From a virus, in the IMG/VR virus record IMGVR_UViG_3300005470_000003, positions 1 to 54,194 of that record: 54,194 nt of DNA. The stretch is one strand, 5' to 3'. Below the pieces are notes generated by a model. That model saw nothing but the letters and a program-made list of their open reading frames with translations. It had not been told where the DNA came from and did no database searches. The position numbers and the translations under genes are program-made. Positions within the stretch are counted from its first letter, which is position 1; every line of letters starts with the position of its first letter. Below are positions 47,090 through 54,194 of the stretch, in pieces.

Positions 47090-47422
47090 ATGGGAAAAGC
47101 TACGAATATATTAGAGGGTTATGGTGATAATTATAGTGTTAGTCTTTCTGCTACTGGTAGTTGGCAAATCAGTTTAAAAATACCTACAAAGACTACTGAT
47201 ATGATTCATTTTAGGGATATTGTTGACGGTATTTCAAAAGATAAACAGGATGATATGCTTGATGAGTTAGATGATAGTATGAAGAAATTAGAAAAGAGAG
47301 CCGATAAAGATATAAAAGAATTGTCTGATGCAGTTGAAATAATGCTCGAATCTGTAGCCATTAAATATTCCGACGTTGTTAAAGATCTGGTTTCAGAATA
47401 TAGAAAGAAGTACGGGGCATAG
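47090..47422 (+). CDS. tagged protein (110 aa)
   Basis: Starts 3 bp after the previous gene. The tag MGKATNILEGYG is shortened. A beta segment (SVSLSATGSWQISLKIP) precedes a long charged helix. The middle resembles the end of the previous protein in layout; no enzyme motif. Confidence 0.55.
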   Translation: MGKATNILEGYGDNYSVSLSATGSWQISLKIPTKTTDMIHFRDIVDGISKDKQDDMLDELDDSMKKLEKRADKDIKELSDAVEIMLESVAIKYSDVVKDLVSEYRKKYGA

Positions 47423-47427
47423 CAAAT

Positions 47428-48570
47428 ATGATTAAACTAACGGAAAGTAATGATTATAAAGTTGTTAAAGTGAAGCCAATTACTTCTGCTGAAAAGAAAG
47501 CCTTGCAAAAATTACAAGGTATGTTTGAAGTAGTATATGAATTTTTTTCAGAAAAGAATAAAACTAAAGCAGGGTATTTTCTGTTTAAACAAAATATAGC
47601 CCAATACTTAAAATTGCCATTTGCTAAACCATTGGTTTCAATTATATCAAATATAGATAAAGAACTTGAAAGTATTCAAGGAGCCAGAAAAGATTTAGAT
47701 AAAACAAATAAACAATTTAATGCCAAGGTGGATAAGTTTATAGGTTTAGTTAAGAAGCAGGACATCAATGGTTTTATAAAGATGTCAAAGGAAATGGCAT
47801 CTATTAATAAGTCCATTCAAAAGGCCCTAACTAGTACAGAAGGAACAGTTAAGGAGATTAGGAATCCTTTCAAGAAAGAAAGTAATTGGTTATTTCAAGC
47901 TACCGGTATTTTGAAAAACTTTGATTTAGTTGATATGAAGAAAATCATTGATATTGACCTTTCAAAGTTCAAGTTTAGTTATTTGAACTTTCCATCAAAG
48001 CATCTCAATGATTTCGAATACCTTGTTATATTTGCTCAGAAGTTAAGGGATAGTGATGAGGAAGTAGGGATAGATCAAGAAGATTTTCATAGATTTACAG
48101 ATTTTTTATATCAAGCTAAGGGAGATTGGCAAGAGTTAAGAAATATGGTTGATGATTATCTTCATAGAAACAATAAAAACCTAATACCAAAAATTATTGC
48201 GAAATTAGATGAATTTGATGAATTAAAATTAGCTAATGATAATCAGAAGAAAAAGCTTAAATACTTATACCGTGGTGTGGGTGGTGAAGGTGAATATCAG
48301 TCTAAAAAAGCTATCGATAAGATTTTAAAAGAAGAAAAGAAACGTAAAATTGTTTCTACATCTAAATTTAAAGATTCTGCTGAAAATTTTGCTATGCATA
48401 AAGGACATTTAATGGGTAGTCGTAACAATGATTGGGGTCTTTTGATAACTTATAAGGTTAATCCAAATTCTATTATTCTTGATACCGAAATTTTTGGTTC
48501 AATATTTGGTGAGTCAGAGGTTTTGATTGATACTTCAAAAGCTAAAGTTGACAATTATGAGGTTGTATGA
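47428..48570 (+). CDS. R-S-E ADP-ribosyltransferase (380 aa)
   Basis: The C-terminal 120 residues have all three motifs of arginine-type mono-ADP-ribosyltransferases, in order: Arg in YLYRGVGG (about residue 278), STS in KIVSTSKF (about 310) and E-x-E in GESEVLI (about 362-364). T4 Alt and ModA are of this class. The first ~260 residues are helical, perhaps for packaging or targeting. The N-terminus (MIKLTESNDY) lacks the full tag but keeps L-x-E. Likely modifies a host protein. Confidence 0.8.
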   Translation: MIKLTESNDYKVVKVKPITSAEKKALQKLQGMFEVVYEFFSEKNKTKAGYFLFKQNIAQYLKLPFAKPLVSIISNIDKELESIQGARKDLDKTNKQFNAKVDKFIGLVKKQDINGFIKMSKEMASINKSIQKALTSTEGTVKEIRNPFKKESNWLFQATGILKNFDLVDMKKIIDIDLSKFKFSYLNFPSKHLNDFEYLVIFAQKLRDSDEEVGIDQEDFHRFTDFLYQAKGDWQELRNMVDDYLHRNNKNLIPKIIAKLDEFDELKLANDNQKKKLKYLYRGVGGEGEYQSKKAIDKILKEEKKRKIVSTSKFKDSAENFAMHKGHLMGSRNNDWGLLITYKVNPNSIILDTEIFGSIFGESEVLIDTSKAKVDNYEVV

Positions 48571-48627
48571 ATCGAGAAATTTTGATGTAATTACAAGAAA
48601 ATTAATTTATCATAAAACGGTAAAGTC

Positions 48628-49587
48628 ATGAAAGCTTTAAAACTTATAAATATAATAAATGAACTTTCGTATCGTGTAGAAAATATACCAAAACTGTTTA
48701 GGGTTGTTCTAACTTTAGAAGATGCTGTAAAAGATTTGAAAAAACAGGAATTGAATGGTGTTACCGGAATTTCAGATACTAAGGAAATTGTGATGTCTTT
48801 CCTTGGTGTGGCAAGAGATACAGTATTAATTATGCCAGCCAAGGAAACTGAAAAAATGAACAAGTTGTCTCGCATAATGTATGATAATCCACATTATCTT
48901 CTGCAAGATAATATGTATGCCTTAATGAGAATTTGGGACCGAACTCCTAGATCGATGGATGGAGTCATATTTAATATTTTTGAGTATGTTGTAGCATATT
49001 GGAAGGAAAGTCATAATCATGAAGAATTAGTTTATCCGGCACAATATTTTGCCTGGTGGCAAGCATTAGCTAATGTTTATTATGAGAAGGCTAAAAAGAT
49101 CAATAACATTGATGATCTCACTAAATGGGCCATAAAAACAACAAAAAATGAATTAGTTAAAGAGTATAGACATTATGCTGAAGAGATTGCTAAACTTTCA
49201 TACAAAGAAATGAGAGATTCTATTTGGAATGGGCTATTAAGAGTAAAGAAGATTTATGGTTCTGAAGGTGAGTGGGTAATAAAAGATAAGATTTTAAAAA
49301 TTCCAAATGGTTCTACTTTGTTGGTTTTGAAGTATCCTGCATCAACTTGGAAATATAGTATAATGGATTTCATGACTAATCTTAGGGCTGGTAAATTAAA
49401 AGAATTTAGCAAAGATTTACCTGATGATGAAATTAATGATGCCTATAGTGATTATATATGGAAACATTCGCCTCAATTAAAGTTGGTTAAAGATAATAAA
49501 TTAGATAAATTATATAAAGTTATTTTCTTGAATGCACAGGAATTTGATGGAATTAAAAAACGATTTTTTTCCAAAAAATACAGTTGA
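48628..49587 (+). CDS. tagged protein, unknown function (319 aa)
   Basis: The tag MKALKLINIINELSY begins a large, mostly helical protein with several Trp/Tyr-rich segments. Near its end, A- and T-runs (49553-49582) could hide a frameshift: the next frame continues with IYDYYRIYNYWDKMCDEIPD, which looks like a natural extension. No enzyme motif recognised. Confidence 0.6.
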   Translation: MKALKLINIINELSYRVENIPKLFRVVLTLEDAVKDLKKQELNGVTGISDTKEIVMSFLGVARDTVLIMPAKETEKMNKLSRIMYDNPHYLLQDNMYALMRIWDRTPRSMDGVIFNIFEYVVAYWKESHNHEELVYPAQYFAWWQALANVYYEKAKKINNIDDLTKWAIKTTKNELVKEYRHYAEEIAKLSYKEMRDSIWNGLLRVKKIYGSEGEWVIKDKILKIPNGSTLLVLKYPASTWKYSIMDFMTNLRAGKLKEFSKDLPDDEINDAYSDYIWKHSPQLKLVKDNKLDKLYKVIFLNAQEFDGIKKRFFSKKYS

Positions 49588-49723
49588 TAATAAAGATTTA
49601 ACAATTTACGATTATTACAGAATCTACAATTATTGGGATAAAATGTGTGATGAAATTCCTGATTTAAAGAAATTGAAAATCAAGGATTTTTTGAAATTTA
49701 AAAAGGAATTGAAGGGGGCTAAA

Positions 49724-49933
49724 ATGAAATCTGGTTGGAGAACTACTGAATTTTGGACTTCTGTTGGTACTTCTATTGTTGGAATATTGGTTGTATTGGG
49801 GTGGATTACACCTGATTTTCAACAAGATATGCCAGGGTTAATTGAGAAGTTGACTGGTGGCGTAATATCTATTGTTTCAGTGGTTTCTTACATCTGGAGC
49901 AGAACTAAGGTAAAATCATCCAATAAAGTTTAA
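49724..49933 (+). CDS. holin-like membrane protein (69 aa)
   Basis: ATG 49724 follows GAAGGGGG, so I prefer it to the much longer frame from 49532. MKSGWRTTEFWTSV, a transmembrane helix (VGILVVLGWITP), and a second (GGVISIVSVVSYIW) with a basic end fit small phage holins, which permeabilise the inner membrane at lysis. No endolysin is in the window. Confidence 0.6.
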   Translation: MKSGWRTTEFWTSVGTSIVGILVVLGWITPDFQQDMPGLIEKLTGGVISIVSVVSYIWSRTKVKSSNKV

Positions 49934-49941
49934 TAATCTTG

Positions 49942-49964
49942 GTCGATAACCCCCATACCTAAGG
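49942..49964 (+). repeat. GTCGATAACCCC repeat, copy D
   Basis: As copy A but with one more C in the C-run. It lies 10 bases before ATG 49975, and its AAGGA may be the ribosome site of the APS kinase gene. Confidence 0.7.
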
Positions 49965-49974
49965 AAAATTTGAA

Positions 49975-50409
49975 ATGGTAATTTGGATAACTGGTAAAGC
50001 CGGTGCTGGAAAAACCTTTTTAGCTAAAAATTTAAAAAGTCAATTAAATAATATAAATTATCCGTGTTTAATAATTGATGGTGATGAATTACGTAAAATT
50101 GTTGATTATGGATATTCACACGAAGGTCGTTATAAAAATGTAATGTTTGCCTCAAAACTAGCAGGTATGTCTGAAGAACAGGGAATTATTGCTATAATTT
50201 CAATGGTTTCACCTATAAAAGAACATAGATTTGAGGCAAGACAATTATTTAAGAATTCTGAATTGATACATGTTTTGGGTGGAAAATTGTGGGAAGGGTC
50301 TGTTTATGATGAACCCGATGAAGATGAGGCAAGTTTTATCTATGATTGGAGAAACAAAACTGTCGTCAGGAATTCTTTCTCATGGGTTGGAAATTTTCTA
50401 AAATTCTAG
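49975..50409 (+). CDS. cysC: adenylylsulfate (APS) kinase (144 aa)
   Basis: P-loop ITGKAGAGKTFLAKNL (residues 5-20), LIIDGDELR (33-41), GYSHEGRYKNV, and a SMVSPIKEHRFEAR segment equal to the ISPY/R motif of APS kinases. The enzyme phosphorylates APS to PAPS, the universal sulfuryl donor. It is shorter than bacterial CysC (about 200), with an abbreviated C-terminal end. A sulfotransferase-like gene is at 19525. No ATP sulfurylase is seen, so APS would come from the host. Confidence 0.82.
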   Translation: MVIWITGKAGAGKTFLAKNLKSQLNNINYPCLIIDGDELRKIVDYGYSHEGRYKNVMFASKLAGMSEEQGIIAIISMVSPIKEHRFEARQLFKNSELIHVLGGKLWEGSVYDEPDEDEASFIYDWRNKTVVRNSFSWVGNFLKF

Positions 50410-50424
50410 ACATAGGGTGATGAT

Positions 50425-50601
50425 GTGATATTATATAGCAATGTGCCTACAATTACAGACGGTAATGTTCAGAAAGTTTTAGTTGATGATTTCAATGGCA
50501 GCGTTCTGCTTTCCGACATATTAAAAGAAATGAAGAAAATGAATCTGCATATGTCCATAGTAAATGATATGAGTATAGAAAATACGGAAGTGGAGGTATA
50601 A
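50425..50601 (+). CDS. small virion-region protein (58 aa)
   Basis: GTG start 50425 after TAGGGTGA. Short, beta-rich then helical, ending 1 bp before the next gene. The position next to virion genes suggests a structural role. Confidence 0.5.
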   Translation: MILYSNVPTITDGNVQKVLVDDFNGSVLLSDILKEMKKMNLHMSIVNDMSIENTEVEV

Positions 50602-50602
50602 T

Positions 50603-50881
50603 ATGCCAGATATGATTAAAGGTGGTGGAGCAAGAAGTTATCTTGCAATAGTTAATTCAAAAGGTAGATTATTAACTAGAGCTACAATTGTTGAACAAAG
50701 GTTAAAAGCAGCTATAGATGGGGATTATTATGAAGCAACATCTGGAGCTTTAACACTTACGGATGCAAATGAAATGTGGCCTTTGTATTTATTGAATTCT
50801 GACCAGAATAAAAGAGTGATAGTAATTGATAGGTTATTTTTTGATTGCTGGGAAAGTACAGGAGGTTCTAACTGCTTATGA
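50603..50881 (+). pseudogene. virion protein cut at its 3' end (92 aa left)
   Basis: SKGRLLTRATIVEQ, YYEATSGALTLTDANEMWPLYLLNSD and IDRLFFDCWESTGG resemble a family of phage structural proteins that I recall as clearly longer. Here it ends just after STGG, where the IS607-like element begins, so I take it as interrupted. GGAGGT precedes ATG 50603. Confidence 0.5.
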
Positions 50882-50918
50882 AAATCCAACAAAATCAAAA
50901 GAAATCGGTTAAAATCAC

Positions 50919-50947
50919 TTGCTTTTTAACCCAAAATGTAGTATATT
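50919..50947 (+). promoter_or_regulatory. sigma-70-type promoter of the IS607-like element
   Basis: TTGCTT at 50919-50924 and TATATT at 50942-50947 are separated by 17 bases, close to the -35/-10 consensus. It lies 14 bases before ATG 50961, leaving a very short leader with GGAG. Confidence 0.55.
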
Positions 50948-50960
50948 AAAGGAGTGAAAT

Positions 50961-51119
50961 ATGAAAGTCATAAAGGTAACGAAAGAGTATTTTCAGACAG
51001 AGGACGAGAAGGTTTATTTCTTCGAGCCTTTGGAAAAAGAAATATCCGTCGAAGATATGCAGAAGATTGTGGACACAAACAAAAAATTAGTTAAGGAGTT
51101 GAAAGATGAAAATAAGTAG
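50961..51119 (+). CDS. small charged protein in IS607-like element (52 aa)
   Basis: AAAGGAG precedes ATG 50961. Strongly charged and helical; overlaps the methyltransferase start by 14 bp. No family recognised. Confidence 0.5.
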   Translation: MKVIKVTKEYFQTEDEKVYFFEPLEKEISVEDMQKIVDTNKKLVKELKDENK

Positions 51120-51597
51120 AGTTTGGTCAATGCCGTCTATCTGGACATTTGGCATGAAGCCTGTCGGAAAGTTGTTTTCTGAATATGGTGTTGGTGTGGG
51201 ATGGGTTGACCCCTTTGCAGGCGAAAAAAGTCCTGCGGAACACAGAAACGACATAGAAGGTCGGGGAAATCCAAGCCAATTAGACGCATTGGAATTTCTG
51301 AAAACTCTACCAGATAACAATTTTGGGGGTGTTTTATTTGACCCCCCTTACTCGACTGAACAGTGCCTACGAAGATACACACCAAAACACAACGGAACAG
51401 CGGGAAGAGCAGAGTATTGGGCAAAATGTAAAGATGAAATTTCCCGAATCCTTAAAAACGGTGGTTTGTGTATTAGTTTTTGTTGGGACAGTGTGGGTAT
51501 TGGAGCAAACAGGGGCTTTGAAATAGAAGAAATTTTACTTATTTGTCATGGGGCTTGCCATAACGACACTATTGTTACGGTAGATAGGAAGAAATGA
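51106..51597 (+). CDS. DPPY DNA methyltransferase-like protein (163 aa)
   Basis: LFDPPYS near residue 80 is the catalytic motif IV of adenine-N6/cytosine-N4 DNA methyltransferases. WVDPFAG earlier resembles motif I, and LKNGGLCISFCWDSVG the later strands. It is short and lacks an obvious target-recognition domain. It overlaps the recombinase gene by 4 bp (ATGA). May protect or mark the element. Confidence 0.7.
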   Translation: MKISRVWSMPSIWTFGMKPVGKLFSEYGVGVGWVDPFAGEKSPAEHRNDIEGRGNPSQLDALEFLKTLPDNNFGGVLFDPPYSTEQCLRRYTPKHNGTAGRAEYWAKCKDEISRILKNGGLCISFCWDSVGIGANRGFEIEEILLICHGACHNDTIVTVDRKK

Positions 51598-52211
51598 AAA
51601 TCTATAAAATCACAGAAGCAAGCGAATATCTTGGGGTGTCAATCAACACGCTCAAGACGCTTGCCAACAATGGAAAGATAAAATCTTTCAAGACTACTGG
51701 TGAGCATAGGCGTTTCCGTCAGGAAGACTTAGACGCTTATATGGGAATCGAGAAAGAGAAGCAAGAAAAGGTTACGGTGATTTATGCAAGATGTTCAACC
51801 GCAAAGCAGAAAGAAAACCTTGAACGGCAAAAAGACAGGTTGAGAAAACACGCCGAAGCCAAAGGGTACAAATATGTTTTGATTGATGAGATTGCCAGCG
51901 GGATAAACGAGAAACGGAACGGCATACACAAGTTAATCAAGATGTGCTTTGAAGGCAAAGTTGAACGGGTACTGATTGAATACAAAGACAGGCTTGCTCG
52001 ATTCGGTTATGAATATCTTGACGCTATTTTCTCTAATCTGGAAATCACAGTTGAAATAATGGAAGTGAAAGACAAAAAATATGAAGAAGAACTGGCAGAG
52101 GATATTATGAAAATTCTCACCTGTTATTCGGCTCGTTATTACGGAGCAAGAGGTGGTAGAAAGAAGAAAAACAAGGCTGAAAATGAGCCAGTCGAATCTA
52201 ATGGAATTTAA
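51594..52211 (+). CDS. tnpA: IS607-family serine recombinase TnpA (205 aa)
   Basis: A MerR-like helix-turn-helix at the N-terminus (YKITEASEYLGVSINTLK ... RRFRQEDLDAYMG) and then the resolvase domain: VIYARCSTAKQKENLERQ holds the catalytic Ser, DEIASGINEKRNG and YKDRLARFGYEYL the rest of the active site. This N-terminal DNA-binding order is typical of IS607 transposases. Length is usual, so it looks intact. Confidence 0.88.
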   Translation: MKIYKITEASEYLGVSINTLKTLANNGKIKSFKTTGEHRRFRQEDLDAYMGIEKEKQEKVTVIYARCSTAKQKENLERQKDRLRKHAEAKGYKYVLIDEIASGINEKRNGIHKLIKMCFEGKVERVLIEYKDRLARFGYEYLDAIFSNLEITVEIMEVKDKKYEEELAEDIMKILTCYSARYYGARGGRKKKNKAENEPVESNGI

Positions 52212-52301
52212 AAAGGAAATGTCATTGACTGTAAATGATAATTTATCTGGGCTATTGGTATTAAAAGTCGGAGCAGGTTCAAAAATAGAGACTAGACGAT
52301 A

Positions 52302-53366
52302 ATGCAATTTATACATGGACAAAATATACCTTTCACTTTACAATTGATAAAATCAGATAATACTTACGATGAAGATGCTTCTGTTACCTATGATATTTAT
52401 TCATCAGATTTATCAGAGGTTTATTTTGAAGGTATTGAGGTTCAATGGAATGAAACATTACAGGCATATTATGATCTTTTAGAATGTGATTCTGTTGGTG
52501 TTTTATTACCAGGAAATTATATAATCAAATGGACTATCTCTAACACACTTTTCTTTCCTTCTACTATGGTGGAAAATTTTAGTATTGTAGAAACCTCAAA
52601 TTCAGGAAATCCAGTTGATTTATCTGGTATAAATACAAAATTAGATAATATACAAACAGACTTGGATAATCCAGATCAATATAAAGCGGATGTTAGTGGA
52701 TTAGCTTTAGCAGGGGAATATAATATCAGATTAGCTACCATCCAAGCTGACTTGGATGATGTGTCACAATATCAAACTGATATTTCTGATTTAGTTACAG
52801 CTGTAAAATTAGAAACAGAACTCGCAATTTTAGAACAAAATATCATAGGGTCAGAATCAACTGGAAATAATTTACAATCGTTATCAGAACAAATTGGAGC
52901 TGTTGCTGGTAGTGTATGGGATCAATCAATAGATGAACATAATGAGGCTAGATCATTTGGGGAATTGGTACAAAATGTTCAAATTGATATGAAACGAGCG
53001 TTAGGTTTAATGCATGAAAATATTTTTATTGATTTACCTACTTATGATACTGACAGTAATTTGGTAGGTGCTAGGGTTCGTATTTATTCTAATCCAGAAT
53101 CAGTGGGAACAACAGCGAATATTATTGGTACATATACTATTACATCGGAATCAACGGGACCTGGTAAATTCGATACTTGGAAGCAAGTTGGTACAATAGG
53201 GGAGTCCAGTGCATTTGAAAGAACTCCTCTCGAAGCAGACGATATTTCGTTTAATCCTACTGATACCATAGAAGCTAATACAATCCAAGAGGCAATAGAG
53301 GAAATGTGGACTGAATTATATAATGAAATTGGAGAAGCAGGAGATGTAGATGGAGGGGAGTGGTAG
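52302..53366 (+). CDS. virion/tail structural protein (354 aa)
   Basis: A beta-rich N-terminal domain (VTYDIYSSDLSEVYFEG ... LLPGNYIIKW) of the kind found in phage tail or neck proteins, then helical linkers with N-I-Q-x-D-L repeats, then another beta domain (ARVRIYSNPESVGT). The adjoining fibre gene supports a structural role. No exact family named. Confidence 0.6.
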   Translation: MQFIHGQNIPFTLQLIKSDNTYDEDASVTYDIYSSDLSEVYFEGIEVQWNETLQAYYDLLECDSVGVLLPGNYIIKWTISNTLFFPSTMVENFSIVETSNSGNPVDLSGINTKLDNIQTDLDNPDQYKADVSGLALAGEYNIRLATIQADLDDVSQYQTDISDLVTAVKLETELAILEQNIIGSESTGNNLQSLSEQIGAVAGSVWDQSIDEHNEARSFGELVQNVQIDMKRALGLMHENIFIDLPTYDTDSNLVGARVRIYSNPESVGTTANIIGTYTITSESTGPGKFDTWKQVGTIGESSAFERTPLEADDISFNPTDTIEANTIQEAIEEMWTELYNEIGEAGDVDGGEW

Positions 53367-54194
53367 ATGTCTAATAAAATTCAAGTAAAACGGGGAGTGG
53401 TAGCATCGCTTCCAACTTTAGATAGTGGCGAATTTGGTTTTTGCACCGATACTCAACAAGTATTTATAGGCACAAATGCAACAAATTATGAAGTATTAAT
53501 GAAACATGCGTTTAATGCTACTTCATTTTTATATGCTACTTCTGATAATACTCCAGAAAACAAAACTCCTGCGGAAGTATTAAGTATTTTATCGGGTCAA
53601 GCTAATGCATCGTTTAGTTTAAATAATCAAAAATTAACTTCGGTATTAGACCCCACATCTTCACAAGATGCTGCTACAAAAGCTTATGTTGATAGTGTAG
53701 CTCAAGGTTTAAATGTCCATACAGCAGTAGCATGTGCCTCTACTGAAAATGTCACTTTATCAGGTGAACAAACTATAGATGGGATTTTAACATCCACTAG
53801 TCGTATATTGTTAAAAGATCAAACAGATGCTTCTGAAAATGGTCTATACGTTACAGCGAGTGGGGCATGGGCTAGAGCATCTGATATGGATGCTAATGAT
53901 GAAGTAGCCAGTTCTTTTGTTTTTGTAACGGGTGGTACTGTAAACAGTAATACAGGTTGGGTATGTACTAATGAACCTGAGACTGTGGCAATTGGAACTG
54001 ATAATATTGTTTGGAGTCAATTTAGTGATGCAGGTTACATTGACGCTGGAACCGGACTCATTAAATCTGGTAATCAACTTTCTGTAAATGCGGAGTTAGC
54101 TGCAATATCGGGATTAACTAGTGCTGCTAATAAAATTCCATATTTTACTGGTTCTGAAACAGCTGGATTACTGGATTTAGTAACAAGTGTTGGA
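53367..54194 (+). CDS. tail-fibre-like protein, partial (276 aa to window end)
   Basis: The N-terminus MSNKIQVKRGVVASLPTL and GEFGFCTDTQQVFIGT form the small strand domain shared by many phage fibre and tropism proteins. LDPTSSQDAATKAYVDS is the common repeat that precedes fibre shafts. The rest is Ser/Thr/Ala/Gly-rich. The frame is open at 54194, so the gene continues beyond the window. Start overlaps no other gene; it follows 0 bp after the previous stop. Confidence 0.75.
   Translation, partial: MSNKIQVKRGVVASLPTLDSGEFGFCTDTQQVFIGTNATNYEVLMKHAFNATSFLYATSDNTPENKTPAEVLSILSGQANASFSLNNQKLTSVLDPTSSQDAATKAYVDSVAQGLNVHTAVACASTENVTLSGEQTIDGILTSTSRILLKDQTDASENGLYVTASGAWARASDMDANDEVASSFVFVTGGTVNSNTGWVCTNEPETVAIGTDNIVWSQFSDAGYIDAGTGLIKSGNQLSVNAELAAISGLTSAANKIPYFTGSETAGLLDLVTSVG

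Larger units (their letters stand above)
50880..52215 (+). mobile_element. IS607-like element with methyltransferase cargo
   Basis: Contains, in order, a promoter, a small ORF, a DPPY methyltransferase and an IS607-type serine recombinase, all overlapping. The base composition is more balanced than in the phage genes around it. IS607 elements normally carry TnpB beside TnpA; here that place is taken by the methyltransferase. Ends are estimates, since IS607 makes no target duplication. Right of it, a frame LTVNDNLSGLLVLKVGAGS could be the other part of the split gene. Confidence 0.6.

Noticed and set aside
49532-49723. Long N-terminal extension of the holin-like protein
   Set aside because: The strong GGGGG site before 49724 and the usual holin size favour the short form. 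The upstream part may be the shifted end of the gene at 48628.
302-54077. Many minus-strand reading frames of 60-137 codons
   Set aside because: They lie opposite or across well-supported + strand genes, lack ribosome sites and show no recognisable protein motifs. I see no convincing minus-strand gene.

Overview
The window looks like part of the genome of a large, AT-rich, tailed double-stranded DNA phage, or a prophage-like relative of one. Every convincing gene is on the + strand. Genes are tightly packed, often with ATGA or few-base overlaps, and many products are small and unrecognised. Phage hallmarks are a terminase large subunit (15851-17698), a tRNA-Leu(UAA) gene (3101-3188), a holin-like protein (49724-49933) and tail or virion fibre genes at the right end (50603-54194). 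Nothing in the sequence identifies the host. Sigma-54-type promoters and a PAS/receiver cluster suggest a bacterium that relies on RpoN and two-component regulation.

Region 1 (1-14.1 kb) is an accessory block of short hypothetical genes. It also holds Lar-like and DUF551 zinc-ribbon proteins, a predicted nucleotidyltransferase (RlaP-like), the tRNA, a YidD-like protein, three related DUF1566-like genes (one intact, two broken), a metallophosphoesterase and an adenylosuccinate lyase. Three near-identical ~124-bp intergenic repeats (616, 4211, 9103) each contain a consensus sigma-54 promoter (TGGCAC-N5-TTGCA) and probably drive the operons of this block.

Region 2 (14.1-49.9 kb) starts around the terminase. 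Its main feature is a short N-terminal tag, roughly M-x(0-2)-[KRTN]-A-x-x-[IL]-[IL]-x-x-[LIMF]-x-[ED]. About thirty otherwise unrelated genes begin with it. The bodies behind the tag include several ADP-ribosyltransferase (ART/PARP-like) proteins, a methyltransferase, a ParB-like protein, a leucine-rich-repeat protein, a SWIM-like zinc protein, a membrane protein and a TOPRIM protein. The tag resembles the capsid-targeting sequence of T4 internal proteins (IPI-IPIII, Alt), which ends at an (I/L)-x-E prohead-protease site. My inference is that these proteins are packaged in the head and injected: a large, modular arsenal of injected effectors. Tag-only fragments, internal tags and duplicated gene ends suggest ongoing shuffling.

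Within region 2 are two IscB-type RNA-guided nuclease genes (31446-32588 and 43623-44813). Each follows an omega/HEARO-like RNA ending in a GAAA-capped hairpin. The first has lost most of its PLMP domain and carries a stop codon there. There is also a four-gene cluster of two membrane proteins, a five-PAS protein and a CheY-like receiver (25980-28968). A sulfotransferase (19525) and an APS kinase (49975) could together make and use PAPS. Other recognised genes are a DHH phosphoesterase, an HD (SpoT-like) protein, a Snase-like nuclease and a lipoprotein. A structured RNA family occurs in three copies (40085, 40860, 46157) with covarying stems, an anti-Shine-Dalgarno-like ACCTCCTTT and a U-tract.

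Region 3 (49.9-54.2 kb) holds virion genes. One is cut short next to an IS607-like element (50.9-52.2 kb) that encodes a serine recombinase and, in place of TnpB, a DPPY DNA methyltransferase. The last gene, a tail-fibre-like protein, runs off the end of the window.
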